The notes beneath the pieces were generated by a model, which was given only the letters and a program-made list of their open reading frames with translations, did no database searches and had not been told where the DNA came from. The translations under genes were made by a program, and so were the position numbers. Below, piece after piece: positions 46,595-54,567 of a stretch of DNA of 64,000 bases. Source of the DNA: Oscillospiraceae bacterium (GTDB taxonomy: Bacteria; Bacillota; Clostridia; Monoglobales; Monoglobaceae); NCBI GenBank assembly GCA_015068845.1, contig SVJR01000001.1:34009-98008 (forward strand), read 5' to 3'. The stretch's first letter is position 1. Every line of letters starts with the position of its first letter.

Positions 46595-46623
46595 ATTTTA
46601 CCACTTTATCGCGATAAAGTCAA
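46595..46623 (-). promoter_or_regulatory. Promoter of the T-box operon
   Basis: Minus strand TTGACT (46623-46618), 17 bp, TAAAAT (46600-46595). Confidence 0.85.
46603..46620. promoter_or_regulatory. 18 bp perfect palindrome in the promoter spacer, probable operator
   Basis: ACTTTATCGC-GATAAAGT reads the same on both strands (9 bp half-sites, no gap). It overlaps the -35 box and fills the spacer, so a bound dimer would block the promoter. The regulator is unknown. Confidence 0.7.
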
Positions 46624-46668
46624 GAGTTTTTTTATTTTTTGTCCTTTTTAGACTTTTTTTGAAAAATA

Positions 46669-46697
46669 TTTACAAAACAATTTATTTATGTTATACT
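46669..46697 (+). promoter_or_regulatory. Promoter of the NCS2 permease gene
   Basis: TTTACA (46669-46674), 17 bp, TATACT (46692-46697). Confidence 0.78.
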
Positions 46698-46715
46698 TGA
46701 TTTAGTAAAAATTAA

Positions 46716-46731
46716 TGCAGAACTTTCTGCA
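46716..46731. promoter_or_regulatory. Inverted repeat just after the permease transcription start
   Basis: TGCAGAA-CT-TTCTGCA lies about 12-28 bases after the predicted start site, a place typical of a repressor operator or small 5' hairpin. Confidence 0.45.
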
Positions 46732-46766
46732 GGTGAAAAATTCTTAAATTTTAAGGAGAGATTTTT

Positions 46767-48128
46767 ATGAAGCTAATCTACAATGTAGATGACAAGCCCA
46801 AGTTCGGGCAGCTGATTATTTTTGCTATTCAGCAATTGCTCGCAATAATGACAGCAACACTTGTTGTCCCCGTAATTATCGGTAACGGTATGGACCCCGC
46901 CGCAGCGCTGTTTGGTGCAGGTATCGGAACTCTTGTTTACATCCTGTTCACCAAGAAAAAGAGCCCCGTTTTCCTCGGTTCTTCTTTCGCATTCATCGGT
47001 TCGATGGTAGCAGCTTTTGCAGGCGGTGTTTCTATGTCACTGGGCTATCTTGGTATGATTATCGGTGCAATCTTTGCCGGTCTGGTTTATGTTGTTATCG
47101 CAATCATCGTGAAGTTCGTTGGCGTTAACTGGATAAACAAGCTTATGCCCGCAATCGTTATCGGCCCCACAGTTGCAATTATCGGTCTTTCACTTGCCGG
47201 CAACGCTGTTGGCGATATCACCAAGGGTAATGTTCTTATCGAAGGTGTTCAGGCTGCATCACCTCTGGTTTGCCTGATTTGCGGACTTGTTACTCTGTTT
47301 GTAACAACAATCTGCTCAACCTACGGCAAAAAGATGACCCGCCTCATCCCCTTTATCCTCGGTATTCTTGCCGGTTACCTGACAAGCGTAATCTTCACCG
47401 CAATCGGAACCTGGTTTGAAATTGATGCACTTAAGGTAATCAGCTATGAACCCTTCCGTGCACTTGTTGCAAACGGCGTTGGTCTTGAAACATTTATCAA
47501 ATCCCCCAACTTCACCTTCCTTACAGCACTTAAGGGCACAGGTGAACTCACCGCATCTTACATCAGCACAATCGCCGTTGCATACATTCCCGTTGCTTTC
47601 GTTGTATTTGCTGAACACATTGCAGACCATAAAAACATTTCTTCTATTATTGAAAAAGATCTGCTTACAGAACCCGGTCTTCACAGAACACTTCTTGGTG
47701 ACGGCGTTGGCTCAATGGTAGGGGCATTCTTCGGCGGATGTCCCAACACAACCTATGGCGAGTCTGTCGGTTGTGTTGCAATTACCGCAAACGCATCAGT
47801 TGTTACCATTATTGCTGCCGCTATCGGTGCTGTAATAATCTCCTTTGTTTCGCCTTTTGTTGCATTTGTTAACTCCATTCCCGCCTGCGTAATGGGCGGC
47901 GTATGTATGGCACTTTACGGATTTATCGCAGTAAGCGGCCTTAAGATGTTTAAGTTTGTTGACCTTGAAGATAACTGCAACCTCTTTGTTGTCAGCGTTA
48001 TTCTTATCTCAGGTATCGGCGGTCTTACCCTTACCTTTGGCAAGGTAACAATCACATCAATTGCTTGTGCTCTTATCCTTGGTATCATCACAAACCTTAT
48101 TCTTTCCTGCAAGAAGAACGAGCAGTAA
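46767..48128 (+). CDS. NCS2-family uracil/xanthine permease
   Basis: Nucleobase:cation symporter of the UraA/PbuX family. The 453-residue protein has 14 hydrophobic segments; family features include the QQLLAIMTATLVVPVI start, PVFLGSSFAFI (substrate-binding segment), VVFAEHIADH with Glu/His in helix 8, and GGCPNTTYGESVG with the key Glu in helix 10. The AEHIADHKN segment is closest to uracil permeases (UraA). The gene is isolated with its own promoter and terminator; no PyrR leader was recognised. Confidence 0.93.
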   Translation: MKLIYNVDDKPKFGQLIIFAIQQLLAIMTATLVVPVIIGNGMDPAAALFGAGIGTLVYILFTKKKSPVFLGSSFAFIGSMVAAFAGGVSMSLGYLGMIIGAIFAGLVYVVIAIIVKFVGVNWINKLMPAIVIGPTVAIIGLSLAGNAVGDITKGNVLIEGVQAASPLVCLICGLVTLFVTTICSTYGKKMTRLIPFILGILAGYLTSVIFTAIGTWFEIDALKVISYEPFRALVANGVGLETFIKSPNFTFLTALKGTGELTASYISTIAVAYIPVAFVVFAEHIADHKNISSIIEKDLLTEPGLHRTLLGDGVGSMVGAFFGGCPNTTYGESVGCVAITANASVVTIIAAAIGAVIISFVSPFVAFVNSIPACVMGGVCMALYGFIAVSGLKMFKFVDLEDNCNLFVVSVILISGIGGLTLTFGKVTITSIACALILGIITNLILSCKKNEQ

Positions 48129-48141
48129 TCAAAAACAATAC

Positions 48142-48180
48142 AAAAGTCGTGTGAACACAAAAGTTCACGCGGCTTTTTTT
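48142..48180 (+). terminator. Terminator of the permease gene
   Basis: AAGTCGTGTGAAC (48144-48156) pairs with GTTCACGCGGCTT (48163-48175), G-U tolerated, followed by T7. Confidence 0.9.
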
Positions 48181-48215
48181 ATCACAAATCGAAGTTTTTG
48201 GGTAATTGATTTCCA

Positions 48216-48244
48216 TTGACATTCCCCAAATTTACTGGTAAAAT
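48216..48244 (+). promoter_or_regulatory. Promoter of the decarboxylase beta-subunit gene
   Basis: TTGACA (48216-48221), 17 bp, TAAAAT (48239-48244). Confidence 0.88.
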
Positions 48245-48283
48245 ATATAAGCTATATTCTTACACATAAGAGAGGTATTTATA

Positions 48284-49423
48284 ATGAGTTTTTTGCTTGA
48301 CGGTATTATGGCCGTAACATGGCAACAGCTGGTTATGTATGCAGTCGGTATAATGCTTATATATCTGGCAATCAAAAAGAACTACGAGCCTTCGCTCCTT
48401 CTCCCTATGGGCTTTGGTGCAATCCTTGTTAACCTGCCATTCTCCGGCGCTCTTAATCAGGAAATTGCCGGTATCGGCGAGGTTCAGGGAATTGTTGAAT
48501 GGCTTTATGTAACAGGAATTGAAGCCTCCGAGGCTATGCCGCTTTTACTGTTCATCGGTATCGGTGCAATGATTGACTTCGGCCCGCTCCTTTCAAACCC
48601 CAAGATGTTTTTGTTTGGTGCTGCGGCACAGTTCGGTATTTTCTTCACCATAGCCGTTGCGGTTCTTCTGGGCTTTGACATAATCGATGCAGCTTCAATC
48701 GGTATTATTGGTGCAGCTGACGGTCCTACTTCCATTCTGGTATCACAGGTTCTCAAATCCAAGTATGTCGGACCTATTGCAGTTGCAGCATATTCGTATA
48801 TGGCACTTGTTCCAATTATTCAGCCTGCGGCAATCAAGGCAGTTACAACAAAGAAGGAACGCCGGATTCGTATGCCGTACAATCCCAAGAATGTTTCAAA
48901 GGCACTCAGAATTGCATTCCCTGTTGTGGTTACCATAATTGCCGGCTTTATCGCTCCCACCTCCGTTTCTCTGGTTGGCTTCCTTATGTTTGGCAATCTG
49001 CTCCGCGAATGCGGTGTTCTTAACACCCTTTCGGAATCCGCACAGAATGTTCTGGCAAACCTTGTAACTCTGCTTCTGGGTATTACCATTTCATTCAGTA
49101 TGGTTGCAGAAAACTTTGTTAAACTTGACACAATTCTTATTATGGGGCTTGGACTTGTTGCTTTTGTATTCGACTCGGTTGCAGGTGTCTTTTTTGCAAA
49201 GTTCCTCAACCTGTTCACCAAAAACAAAATCAACCCGATGGTTGGTGCAGCCGGAATTTCAGCATTCCCGATGTCTGCCCGTGTTATTCAGAAACTCGGT
49301 CTTGAAGCTGACAGTCAGAACCACTTGCTTATGCACGCAGTCGGTGCGAATGTTTCGGGTCAGATCGCCTCTGTTTTAGCCGGCGGTATGATTCTCAACC
49401 TGCTGCCGCAGCTCATTAAATAA
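48284..49423 (+). CDS. Na+-translocating decarboxylase, beta subunit (GcdB/OadB-like)
   Basis: Membrane subunit that couples decarboxylation of a biotin-bound carboxyl group to Na+ export. The 379-residue protein has FIGIGAMIDFGPLLSNPKM, AAQFGIFFTIAVAVLLGF, then ASIGIIGAADGPTSILVSQ with the essential Asp, and the second half ending GANVSGQIASVLAGG. Normal family length (about 375). The alpha (carboxytransferase) and biotin carrier subunits are not nearby, so the partner must be encoded elsewhere. A 41-residue membrane protein follows 14 bp downstream. Confidence 0.93.
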   Translation: MSFLLDGIMAVTWQQLVMYAVGIMLIYLAIKKNYEPSLLLPMGFGAILVNLPFSGALNQEIAGIGEVQGIVEWLYVTGIEASEAMPLLLFIGIGAMIDFGPLLSNPKMFLFGAAAQFGIFFTIAVAVLLGFDIIDAASIGIIGAADGPTSILVSQVLKSKYVGPIAVAAYSYMALVPIIQPAAIKAVTTKKERRIRMPYNPKNVSKALRIAFPVVVTIIAGFIAPTSVSLVGFLMFGNLLRECGVLNTLSESAQNVLANLVTLLLGITISFSMVAENFVKLDTILIMGLGLVAFVFDSVAGVFFAKFLNLFTKNKINPMVGAAGISAFPMSARVIQKLGLEADSQNHLLMHAVGANVSGQIASVLAGGMILNLLPQLIK

Positions 49424-49437
49424 GGGGGTTTGAAAAT

Positions 49438-49563
49438 ATGAATATTAATTTTGAAAATCTTCAGATTGCATTACAGCTTATGGGAATGGGTATGCTTGGT
49501 ATATTCATCGTTATGGCGGTTATATCACTGATTGTTTACCTGTTTACCAAATTTTCAAAATAG
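49438..49563 (+). CDS. 41-residue membrane protein, OadG-like gamma subunit
   Basis: A short gene with GGGGG eight bases before its ATG. The protein has one transmembrane helix (about residues 14-36) preceded by LQLMGMGMLGIF, the Gly-Met-Gly pattern that begins the OadG helix in oxaloacetate-decarboxylase gamma chains. It lacks their long charged and metal-binding C-terminal tail. Its position directly after the beta subunit supports an accessory role in the Na+ pump. Confidence 0.75.
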   Translation: MNINFENLQIALQLMGMGMLGIFIVMAVISLIVYLFTKFSK

Positions 49564-49574
49564 TCAAAAAATAT

Positions 49575-49606
49575 AGAGTCACAGCAAAGCTGTGGCTCTT
49601 TTTTTA
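49575..49606. terminator. Terminator after the beta/gamma subunit genes
   Basis: AGAGTCACAGC (49575-49585) pairs with GCTGTGGCTCT (49589-49599), G-U tolerated, followed by a T run. It also serves the convergent TetR gene. Confidence 0.88.
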
Positions 49607-49625
49607 CTTAACTCTATGATTATAA

Positions 49626-50141
49626 TTATACTATTTCTGCCGCCTTCAGCAGACTTTTTTTTAGCTTTGAAACAAATTCGCCGGGCGTTTCGACATCCTT
49701 ACCGCAAGCCCACTTTTCAATCGAATATATTAATGAGTCCGTCAGAAACTCTGCGCAGAAGTCTAAGTTATCAGTATCGGTAAGTTCATTTTCGATAATA
49801 GGGCAAAATAAATCCGACATTTTTTCAAGCAGAGAATTCTGACCCTTTATCCGAAAAATTTCACGATAGAACTTTCTGCTGCTGTGGATTACACCACAGA
49901 TATCTTCAATATATTCCCACTTATCGGCATATTCTTTACCGTTTATTGCATTTTTTATTTCGGAACCAAACAGCCATTCTACCAAATCAAACTTATCCTT
50001 AAAATGGTAATAGAAGCTTTTTCGGTTCATATTGCAGCGGTCGCAAATCTCACCTATGGTGATTTTTGAAAAAGGTTCTTCTTCCATCTGCCGCCTTAAA
50101 GCATTTGCCAGTGCGTTTTTTGTTACTGTTGAATCAGCCAT
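49626..50141 (-). CDS. TetR/AcrR-family regulator co-transcribed with mntP
   Basis: The 171-residue protein has an N-terminal helix-turn-helix (FSKITIGEICDRCNMNRKSFYYHFKDKFDLVEW) of the TetR type and a short C-terminal domain like the TetR_C_7 group that includes DhaS. The ATG at 50141 is chosen because an in-frame GTG at 50150 lies inside the AGGGGTGA ribosome-binding site. It is 11 bp after mntP on the same strand, so it is under the manganese riboswitch too. Its target is unknown. Confidence 0.85.
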   Translation of the reverse strand: MADSTVTKNALANALRRQMEEEPFSKITIGEICDRCNMNRKSFYYHFKDKFDLVEWLFGSEIKNAINGKEYADKWEYIEDICGVIHSSRKFYREIFRIKGQNSLLEKMSDLFCPIIENELTDTDNLDFCAEFLTDSLIYSIEKWACGKDVETPGEFVSKLKKSLLKAAEIV

Positions 50142-50152
50142 AATTATCACCC

Positions 50153-50713
50153 CTATCCTAAAAATCCAAGATGCTCAAGAAGAATCTTAAGCCCCATAAG
50201 GATAAGAACGATACCGCCGGTAAGTTCTGCCTTGGCCTTATATCTGCATCCAAATTTATTACCAAGCCAGAGCCCTGCCGCAGATAAAACAAAAGTTGTT
50301 AAACCGATAAAGCAAACAGCAGGGACAATGTTTACCCTCAAAAAAGCAAATGTAATACCTACCGCCAATGCATCAATACTGGTTGCAACCGCCATTGGTA
50401 CCATAGCACGGACACCAAACGAGCCGTCTAACTTTTCGGCACATTCGCGGGATTCCTTAATCATATTAAGTCCTATAATCCCCAAAAGTACAAACGCAAT
50501 CCAGTGGTCAACACTTGTCACAAGAGCTTCAAAGCTGCTGCCGAGCCAAAACCCCAGAAGCGGCATTAACGCCTGAAAACCTCCGAAGTAAAGACCGACG
50601 GTAAGAATATTTTTAAAACCAATCCTCTCAACCGACAGCCCCTTGCAAACCGAAACTGCGAACGCGTCCGCTGAAAGTCCCAAGGCAATAATAAACAATT
50701 CCAAAATCCCCAT
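50153..50713 (-). CDS. mntP: Manganese efflux pump MntP
   Basis: Exports excess Mn2+. The 186-residue protein has six predicted helices in two repeats: GLSADAFAVSVCKG and ATSIDALAVGITFAF, both with the conserved Asp residues (DAFAVS/DALAVG) that line the transport path. The ATG at 50713 follows GGGAGGA; upstream in-frame codons belong to the leader. A yybP-ykoY riboswitch precedes the gene, as in many bacteria, so high Mn2+ should switch it on. Confidence 0.95.
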   Translation of the reverse strand: MGILELFIIALGLSADAFAVSVCKGLSVERIGFKNILTVGLYFGGFQALMPLLGFWLGSSFEALVTSVDHWIAFVLLGIIGLNMIKESRECAEKLDGSFGVRAMVPMAVATSIDALAVGITFAFLRVNIVPAVCFIGLTTFVLSAAGLWLGNKFGCRYKAKAELTGGIVLILMGLKILLEHLGFLG

Positions 50714-50754
50714 AAAAAACTCCTCCCGATACAGTATATTTACACTGCCCATAA

Positions 50755-50870
50755 AAAAAGACGAGAAAACCCATCTGCAGTGCAGATAAGTCTCGTCATT
50801 TAAGATGAAGCCAGGAATTAATCCAGGATGTTGACATCATCGCACAATGTGCTGACTACTCCCCTATTTT
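50755..50870 (-). promoter_or_regulatory. yybP-ykoY manganese riboswitch
   Basis: On the minus strand the conserved AGGGGAGTAG start (near 50866), the GTCAACATCCTGG core (near 50830) and a closing strong terminator stem (GACGAGA...TCTCGTC, 50760-50797) followed by T7 are all present, in the order of the yybP-ykoY class. Mn2+ binding is expected to prevent termination. mntP is the established target. Confidence 0.92.
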
Positions 50871-50875
50871 GCTTT

Positions 50876-50904
50876 ATTATAACAGACGCACTCTGATATT
50901 TCAA
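50876..50904 (-). promoter_or_regulatory. Promoter of the mntP leader
   Basis: Minus strand TTGAAA (50904-50899), 17 bp, TATAAT (50881-50876), a few bases before the riboswitch. Confidence 0.85.
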
Positions 50905-51005
50905 TAGTATAAGTAAATATTTTTGCACAAATTTTGCAATTTGCCTAAAAATCACACATTTTTATGTAAACGGGAAAAATCGTTACAATAAATTTTTTTG
51001 TCCAT

Positions 51006-51034
51006 TTGATATTTTAACCAAATTGTGGTATATT
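51006..51034 (+). promoter_or_regulatory. Promoter of the P-type ATPase gene
   Basis: TTGATA (51006-51011), 17 bp, TATATT (51029-51034). The 312 bp between mntP and the ATPase gene hold this promoter, the riboswitch and AT-rich DNA. Confidence 0.8.
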
Positions 51035-51064
51035 ATGAATAATATATTAAGGAGGAGTTCAAAA

Positions 51065-53680
51065 TTGTTATTTCACAGTAAAACAAAAGACGATACTTTA
51101 AGTATTTTGGAAACAGACCTGCACACAGGTCTTACATCACAAAAAGTTGATGAGTTCCAAGGGCAATACGGGCCCAATAAGCTCGAGGAAAAGAAAACAA
51201 AAACCGCTTTCCAAAGATTTATGGATCAGTTCAAGGATGTAATGATACTTATCCTTCTTGCTGCAGCGGCTGTTTCGTTTGTGATTGCCTGCATTGAGAA
51301 AGACCTCGGTGAGTTTTTCGAGCCGCTTCTTATCCTGCTCATTGTTGTTCTCAATGCGATAATGGGGGTTATGCAGGAGAGCAAGGCTGAAAAGGCCTTG
51401 GATGCGCTTAAAAATATGTCGGCACCCCACGCAAGAGTTATTCGCGACGGCATCGAGACCGTAATTGACGCAGCCGAACTTGTGCCCGGGGATATTATCC
51501 GTCTGGAGGCTGGCGACTTTGTGCCTGCTGATGCGAGGCTTTTGCATAGTGTGAGTCTTAAGAGCGAAGAATCTGCATTGACAGGTGAAAGTGTACCTTC
51601 CGAAAAAAATTCCGATGCAGAGGTTTTGGAAAATGCACCGCTTGGCGACAGAAGTACTATGATTTTTTCGGGCTGCAGTATTACCTACGGCACAGCGACT
51701 GCGGTTGTTACCGCTACCGGAATGGATACAGAAATGGGTAAAATTGCAAATCTGCTTGAAGGTGAAAGCGATACTCAGACACCGCTTCAGAAAAAGCTTG
51801 CCCAGCTTGGCAAATATCTCGGCGTTCTTGCCCTTTTAGCTTGTGCAATAATCTTTGCAGTAGGTATTTCAAACGGTATTCCGGCTATGGAAATATTTAT
51901 GACTGCCGTTTCCCTTGCAGTTTCGGCCATTCCCGAGGGACTTCCGGCAATTGTTACCATTGTCCTTTCAATCGGCGTCCAGCGTATGGTTAAGCGTAAC
52001 GCCCTTATCCGCAGATTGCCTGCAGTTGAGACATTGGGAAGTGCGTCAATCATTTGCTCCGATAAGACCGGAACTCTTACACAGAACCGTATGACATTGG
52101 TCAAGGCATATATTAACGGTTCCGATGCCGCAGAGGACATTACCGCAAATAATTCAGACGAGATTAAAAAACTTTTGTGCTTTGGTACACTTTGCTGTGA
52201 CGGCTCGGTTATTTTCCATAACGACGGAGAGCAGCATATAGGTGACCCGACGGAAACTGCAATTGTGTTTGCTGCACACAAAAGCGGAATGCCCAAAGAG
52301 GATTTGAACGAAAAATATCCCCGGCTTGCAGAAATCCCCTTCGACTCTGACAGGAAGCTGATGTCTACCGTAAACCGTATTGACGGTAAGAATATCGTTA
52401 TTGTCAAGGGTGCATTCGATATGATGGCCCAAAGATGCATTGAAGGTGATATTGACAAGGCGAAGGCCGTTACTGAGAAAATGAGTAAAAACGCTTTGCG
52501 AGTGCTTGCCGTGGCTTTTAAGGAAATTGATTCAATCCCCGAAGAGCCCACCTCAGAAGACCTTGAAAACGGACTGACCTTTATGGGACTTGTGGGCATG
52601 ATTGACCCGCCCAGACCGGAAGCCAAAGCAGCGGTTGAAACCTGCCGGAAAGCCGGAATCAAACCGGTTATGATTACCGGTGACCACATTGTTACCGCCT
52701 CTGCTATTGCCAAAGAGCTTGGAATTCTTGAGGACGGTGACAAGGCAATTACCGGAGCGGAGCTTGATACAATGACAGATACCGAGCTTGACAGTATTGT
52801 TGCTCAGATTTCGGTTTACGCCCGTGTTTCACCGGAAAATAAAATCCGTATCGTAAAGGCTTGGCAGCGCAAGGGTCAAGTGGTTTCGATGACTGGTGAT
52901 GGTGTTAACGATGCGCCTGCGCTGAAGGCTGCCGACATTGGCTGTGCGATGGGCATTACCGGCACAGATGTTGCCAAGGGGGCTGCTGATATGACCCTGA
53001 CCGACGATAATTTCGCCACCATTGTTGAAGCTGTCCGCGAGGGTCGTGGAATTTATGCAAACATCCGTAAAGTTGTGGGATTTTTGTTGGGTACGAACAT
53101 TGGCGAGGTTATCACCGTTTTTGTCGCAATGCTTCTCTGGCACAAAACGCCTCTGCTCTCGATGCAGCTACTTTGGATTAACCTTGTGACAGACAGTCTG
53201 CCGGCAATTGCACTTGGTATGGAACCGGTTGAAGCTGATATTATGGACAAAAAACCCCGCCCAAAAACAGAAGGAATATTTGCACACGGGCTTGGCATAA
53301 GGGTTGTTCTCCAAGGCTTTATGTTCGCAATACTTTCACTTATAGCTTTCCGTCTTGGCGAAATGGCAACCGGAACTTTGAAAGGCGGTCAGACAATGGC
53401 ATTTATCGTTCTGGCACTTTCTCAGGTTATACAGAGCTACAATATGCGTTCAGACCGTTCGCTCTTCAAGATAGGTGCATTCTCAAACAGTAAGCTTAAT
53501 GGTGCTTGTCTCATTTCTGTTCTGCTTGTGTTGCTGGTAGTGTTTACACCAGTCAGAATTGCTTTTGGACTTGTTATTCTTCCCGGAAATCTGTATCTCA
53601 CGGCTCTCGGTCTTGTAATTGTTCCTCTTATCATAATGGAGCTTTCAAAGGCTTTAGGGCTTATAAAACACAGAAAATAA
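51065..53680 (+). CDS. Calcium-transporting P-type (P2A) ATPase
   Basis: Cation pump of the SERCA/PMR1 type. The start is TTG at 51065, nine bases after GGAGG; upstream in-frame codons lie in the promoter. The 871 residues contain an N-terminal cation-ATPase domain, TGES (about residue 170), the phosphorylation site CSDKTGTLTQN, the nucleotide domain, GDGVNDAPALKAADIG and ten membrane helices. Calcium ligands are suggested by AIPEGLPA in helix 4 and the NLVTDSLPAIALG region in helix 6. It has its own promoter and terminator. Confidence 0.93.
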   Translation: MLFHSKTKDDTLSILETDLHTGLTSQKVDEFQGQYGPNKLEEKKTKTAFQRFMDQFKDVMILILLAAAAVSFVIACIEKDLGEFFEPLLILLIVVLNAIMGVMQESKAEKALDALKNMSAPHARVIRDGIETVIDAAELVPGDIIRLEAGDFVPADARLLHSVSLKSEESALTGESVPSEKNSDAEVLENAPLGDRSTMIFSGCSITYGTATAVVTATGMDTEMGKIANLLEGESDTQTPLQKKLAQLGKYLGVLALLACAIIFAVGISNGIPAMEIFMTAVSLAVSAIPEGLPAIVTIVLSIGVQRMVKRNALIRRLPAVETLGSASIICSDKTGTLTQNRMTLVKAYINGSDAAEDITANNSDEIKKLLCFGTLCCDGSVIFHNDGEQHIGDPTETAIVFAAHKSGMPKEDLNEKYPRLAEIPFDSDRKLMSTVNRIDGKNIVIVKGAFDMMAQRCIEGDIDKAKAVTEKMSKNALRVLAVAFKEIDSIPEEPTSEDLENGLTFMGLVGMIDPPRPEAKAAVETCRKAGIKPVMITGDHIVTASAIAKELGILEDGDKAITGAELDTMTDTELDSIVAQISVYARVSPENKIRIVKAWQRKGQVVSMTGDGVNDAPALKAADIGCAMGITGTDVAKGAADMTLTDDNFATIVEAVREGRGIYANIRKVVGFLLGTNIGEVITVFVAMLLWHKTPLLSMQLLWINLVTDSLPAIALGMEPVEADIMDKKPRPKTEGIFAHGLGIRVVLQGFMFAILSLIAFRLGEMATGTLKGGQTMAFIVLALSQVIQSYNMRSDRSLFKIGAFSNSKLNGACLISVLLVLLVVFTPVRIAFGLVILPGNLYLTALGLVIVPLIIMELSKALGLIKHRK

Positions 53681-53682
53681 AA

Positions 53683-53722
53683 AATCAAGGGCAAATCTTA
53701 CAGGATTTGCCCTTGTTTTTTA
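53683..53722. terminator. Bidirectional terminator after the Ca2+-ATPase
   Basis: CAAGGGCAAATC (53686-53697) pairs with GATTTGCCCTTG (53704-53715), with A and T runs on the two sides. Confidence 0.92.
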
Positions 53723-54433
53723 TTTGGGGAAAGTAAAAACGAACTCACTGCCCTTGCCCGGCTCACTTTCTACAGTTACTTTGCCGTTATGCTTTTCGGC
53801 TATCCATTTCACCATTGAAAGCCCGAGCCCTGCACCGCTGTTTTCGTTATGTGTTCTGGCGGTATCCGCCTGGTAAAATCGCTCCCAGATTTTAGGTAGC
53901 TCGTCCTTTGAAATTCCTATGCCGCTGCCCTTGACCGAAATGCTCACAGAAGATTTGCTTTCGCTCAGCGAAACCGTTACTTCTCCGCCGGCTTCGGTAA
54001 ATTTATAGGCATTGGAAATCAGATTTACAAGCAAGCGTGTCATACTTCCACGGTCTAATTTTGCAACAACATTGTCACGGATATTACGGACAAGCCGTGT
54101 GCTGTTTTGGTTCAGTTCCTCCTGCTCATCACAGACAAATTTCAGAAGTTCAGAGATATCGGTTACCTCAAAATTTAATGTCATTGTATTTTTATCCATT
54201 CGCGAAATCATAAGAAGCTCCGAGACAAGCTTTGACATCTTGTCCGTCTGGCGTTTTATAGAGAGCTTTGGCATCATTATATCCATAATAATCGCGTCAA
54301 AGTCTCCCGCCTCAATGAAATCCAACGCCTCCTGCCCGTCAAAGCACCGGTCGACGCTGTAGCCTTCGCTTTCAAGGCGTTTCGATATAACTCTGTTTAA
54401 ATCTCTTTCGTCTTCAACTACCAGAATTCTCAT
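53720..54433 (-). pseudogene. Deletion fusion of a response regulator and a histidine kinase
   Basis: Open frame of 237 residues joining two halves. Residues 1-56 are the start of an OmpR-type receiver (ILVVEDERDLNRVISKRL ... IIMDIMMPK, phosphoacceptor Asp51). Residues 57-237 are the end of a histidine kinase: second half of the dimerisation helix pair, N-box NLISNAYKF, and G2 box GAGLGLSMVKWIAEKH. The rest of the receiver, the whole DNA-binding domain, the kinase sensor and the H-box histidine are missing. The G1 box reads VKGSGIGIS, with Gly for the essential ATP-binding Asp. GGTGA precedes the ATG. Confidence 0.85.
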
Positions 54434-54504
54434 TTCATATCACCTTTTTATAATACCACAAAAAAACTTTTTAGTAAAGGTCGGGATTGATAAGAAAGTA
54501 TTGG

Positions 54505-54533
54505 TTGAAATTATTATCTTGTTATGGTAATAT
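54505..54533 (+). promoter_or_regulatory. Promoter of the creatininase-family gene
   Basis: TTGAAA (54505-54510), 17 bp, TAATAT (54528-54533). Confidence 0.7.
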
Positions 54534-54567
54534 AAAGGAGCACTACTTTTATATGAGGTGAATTTTT

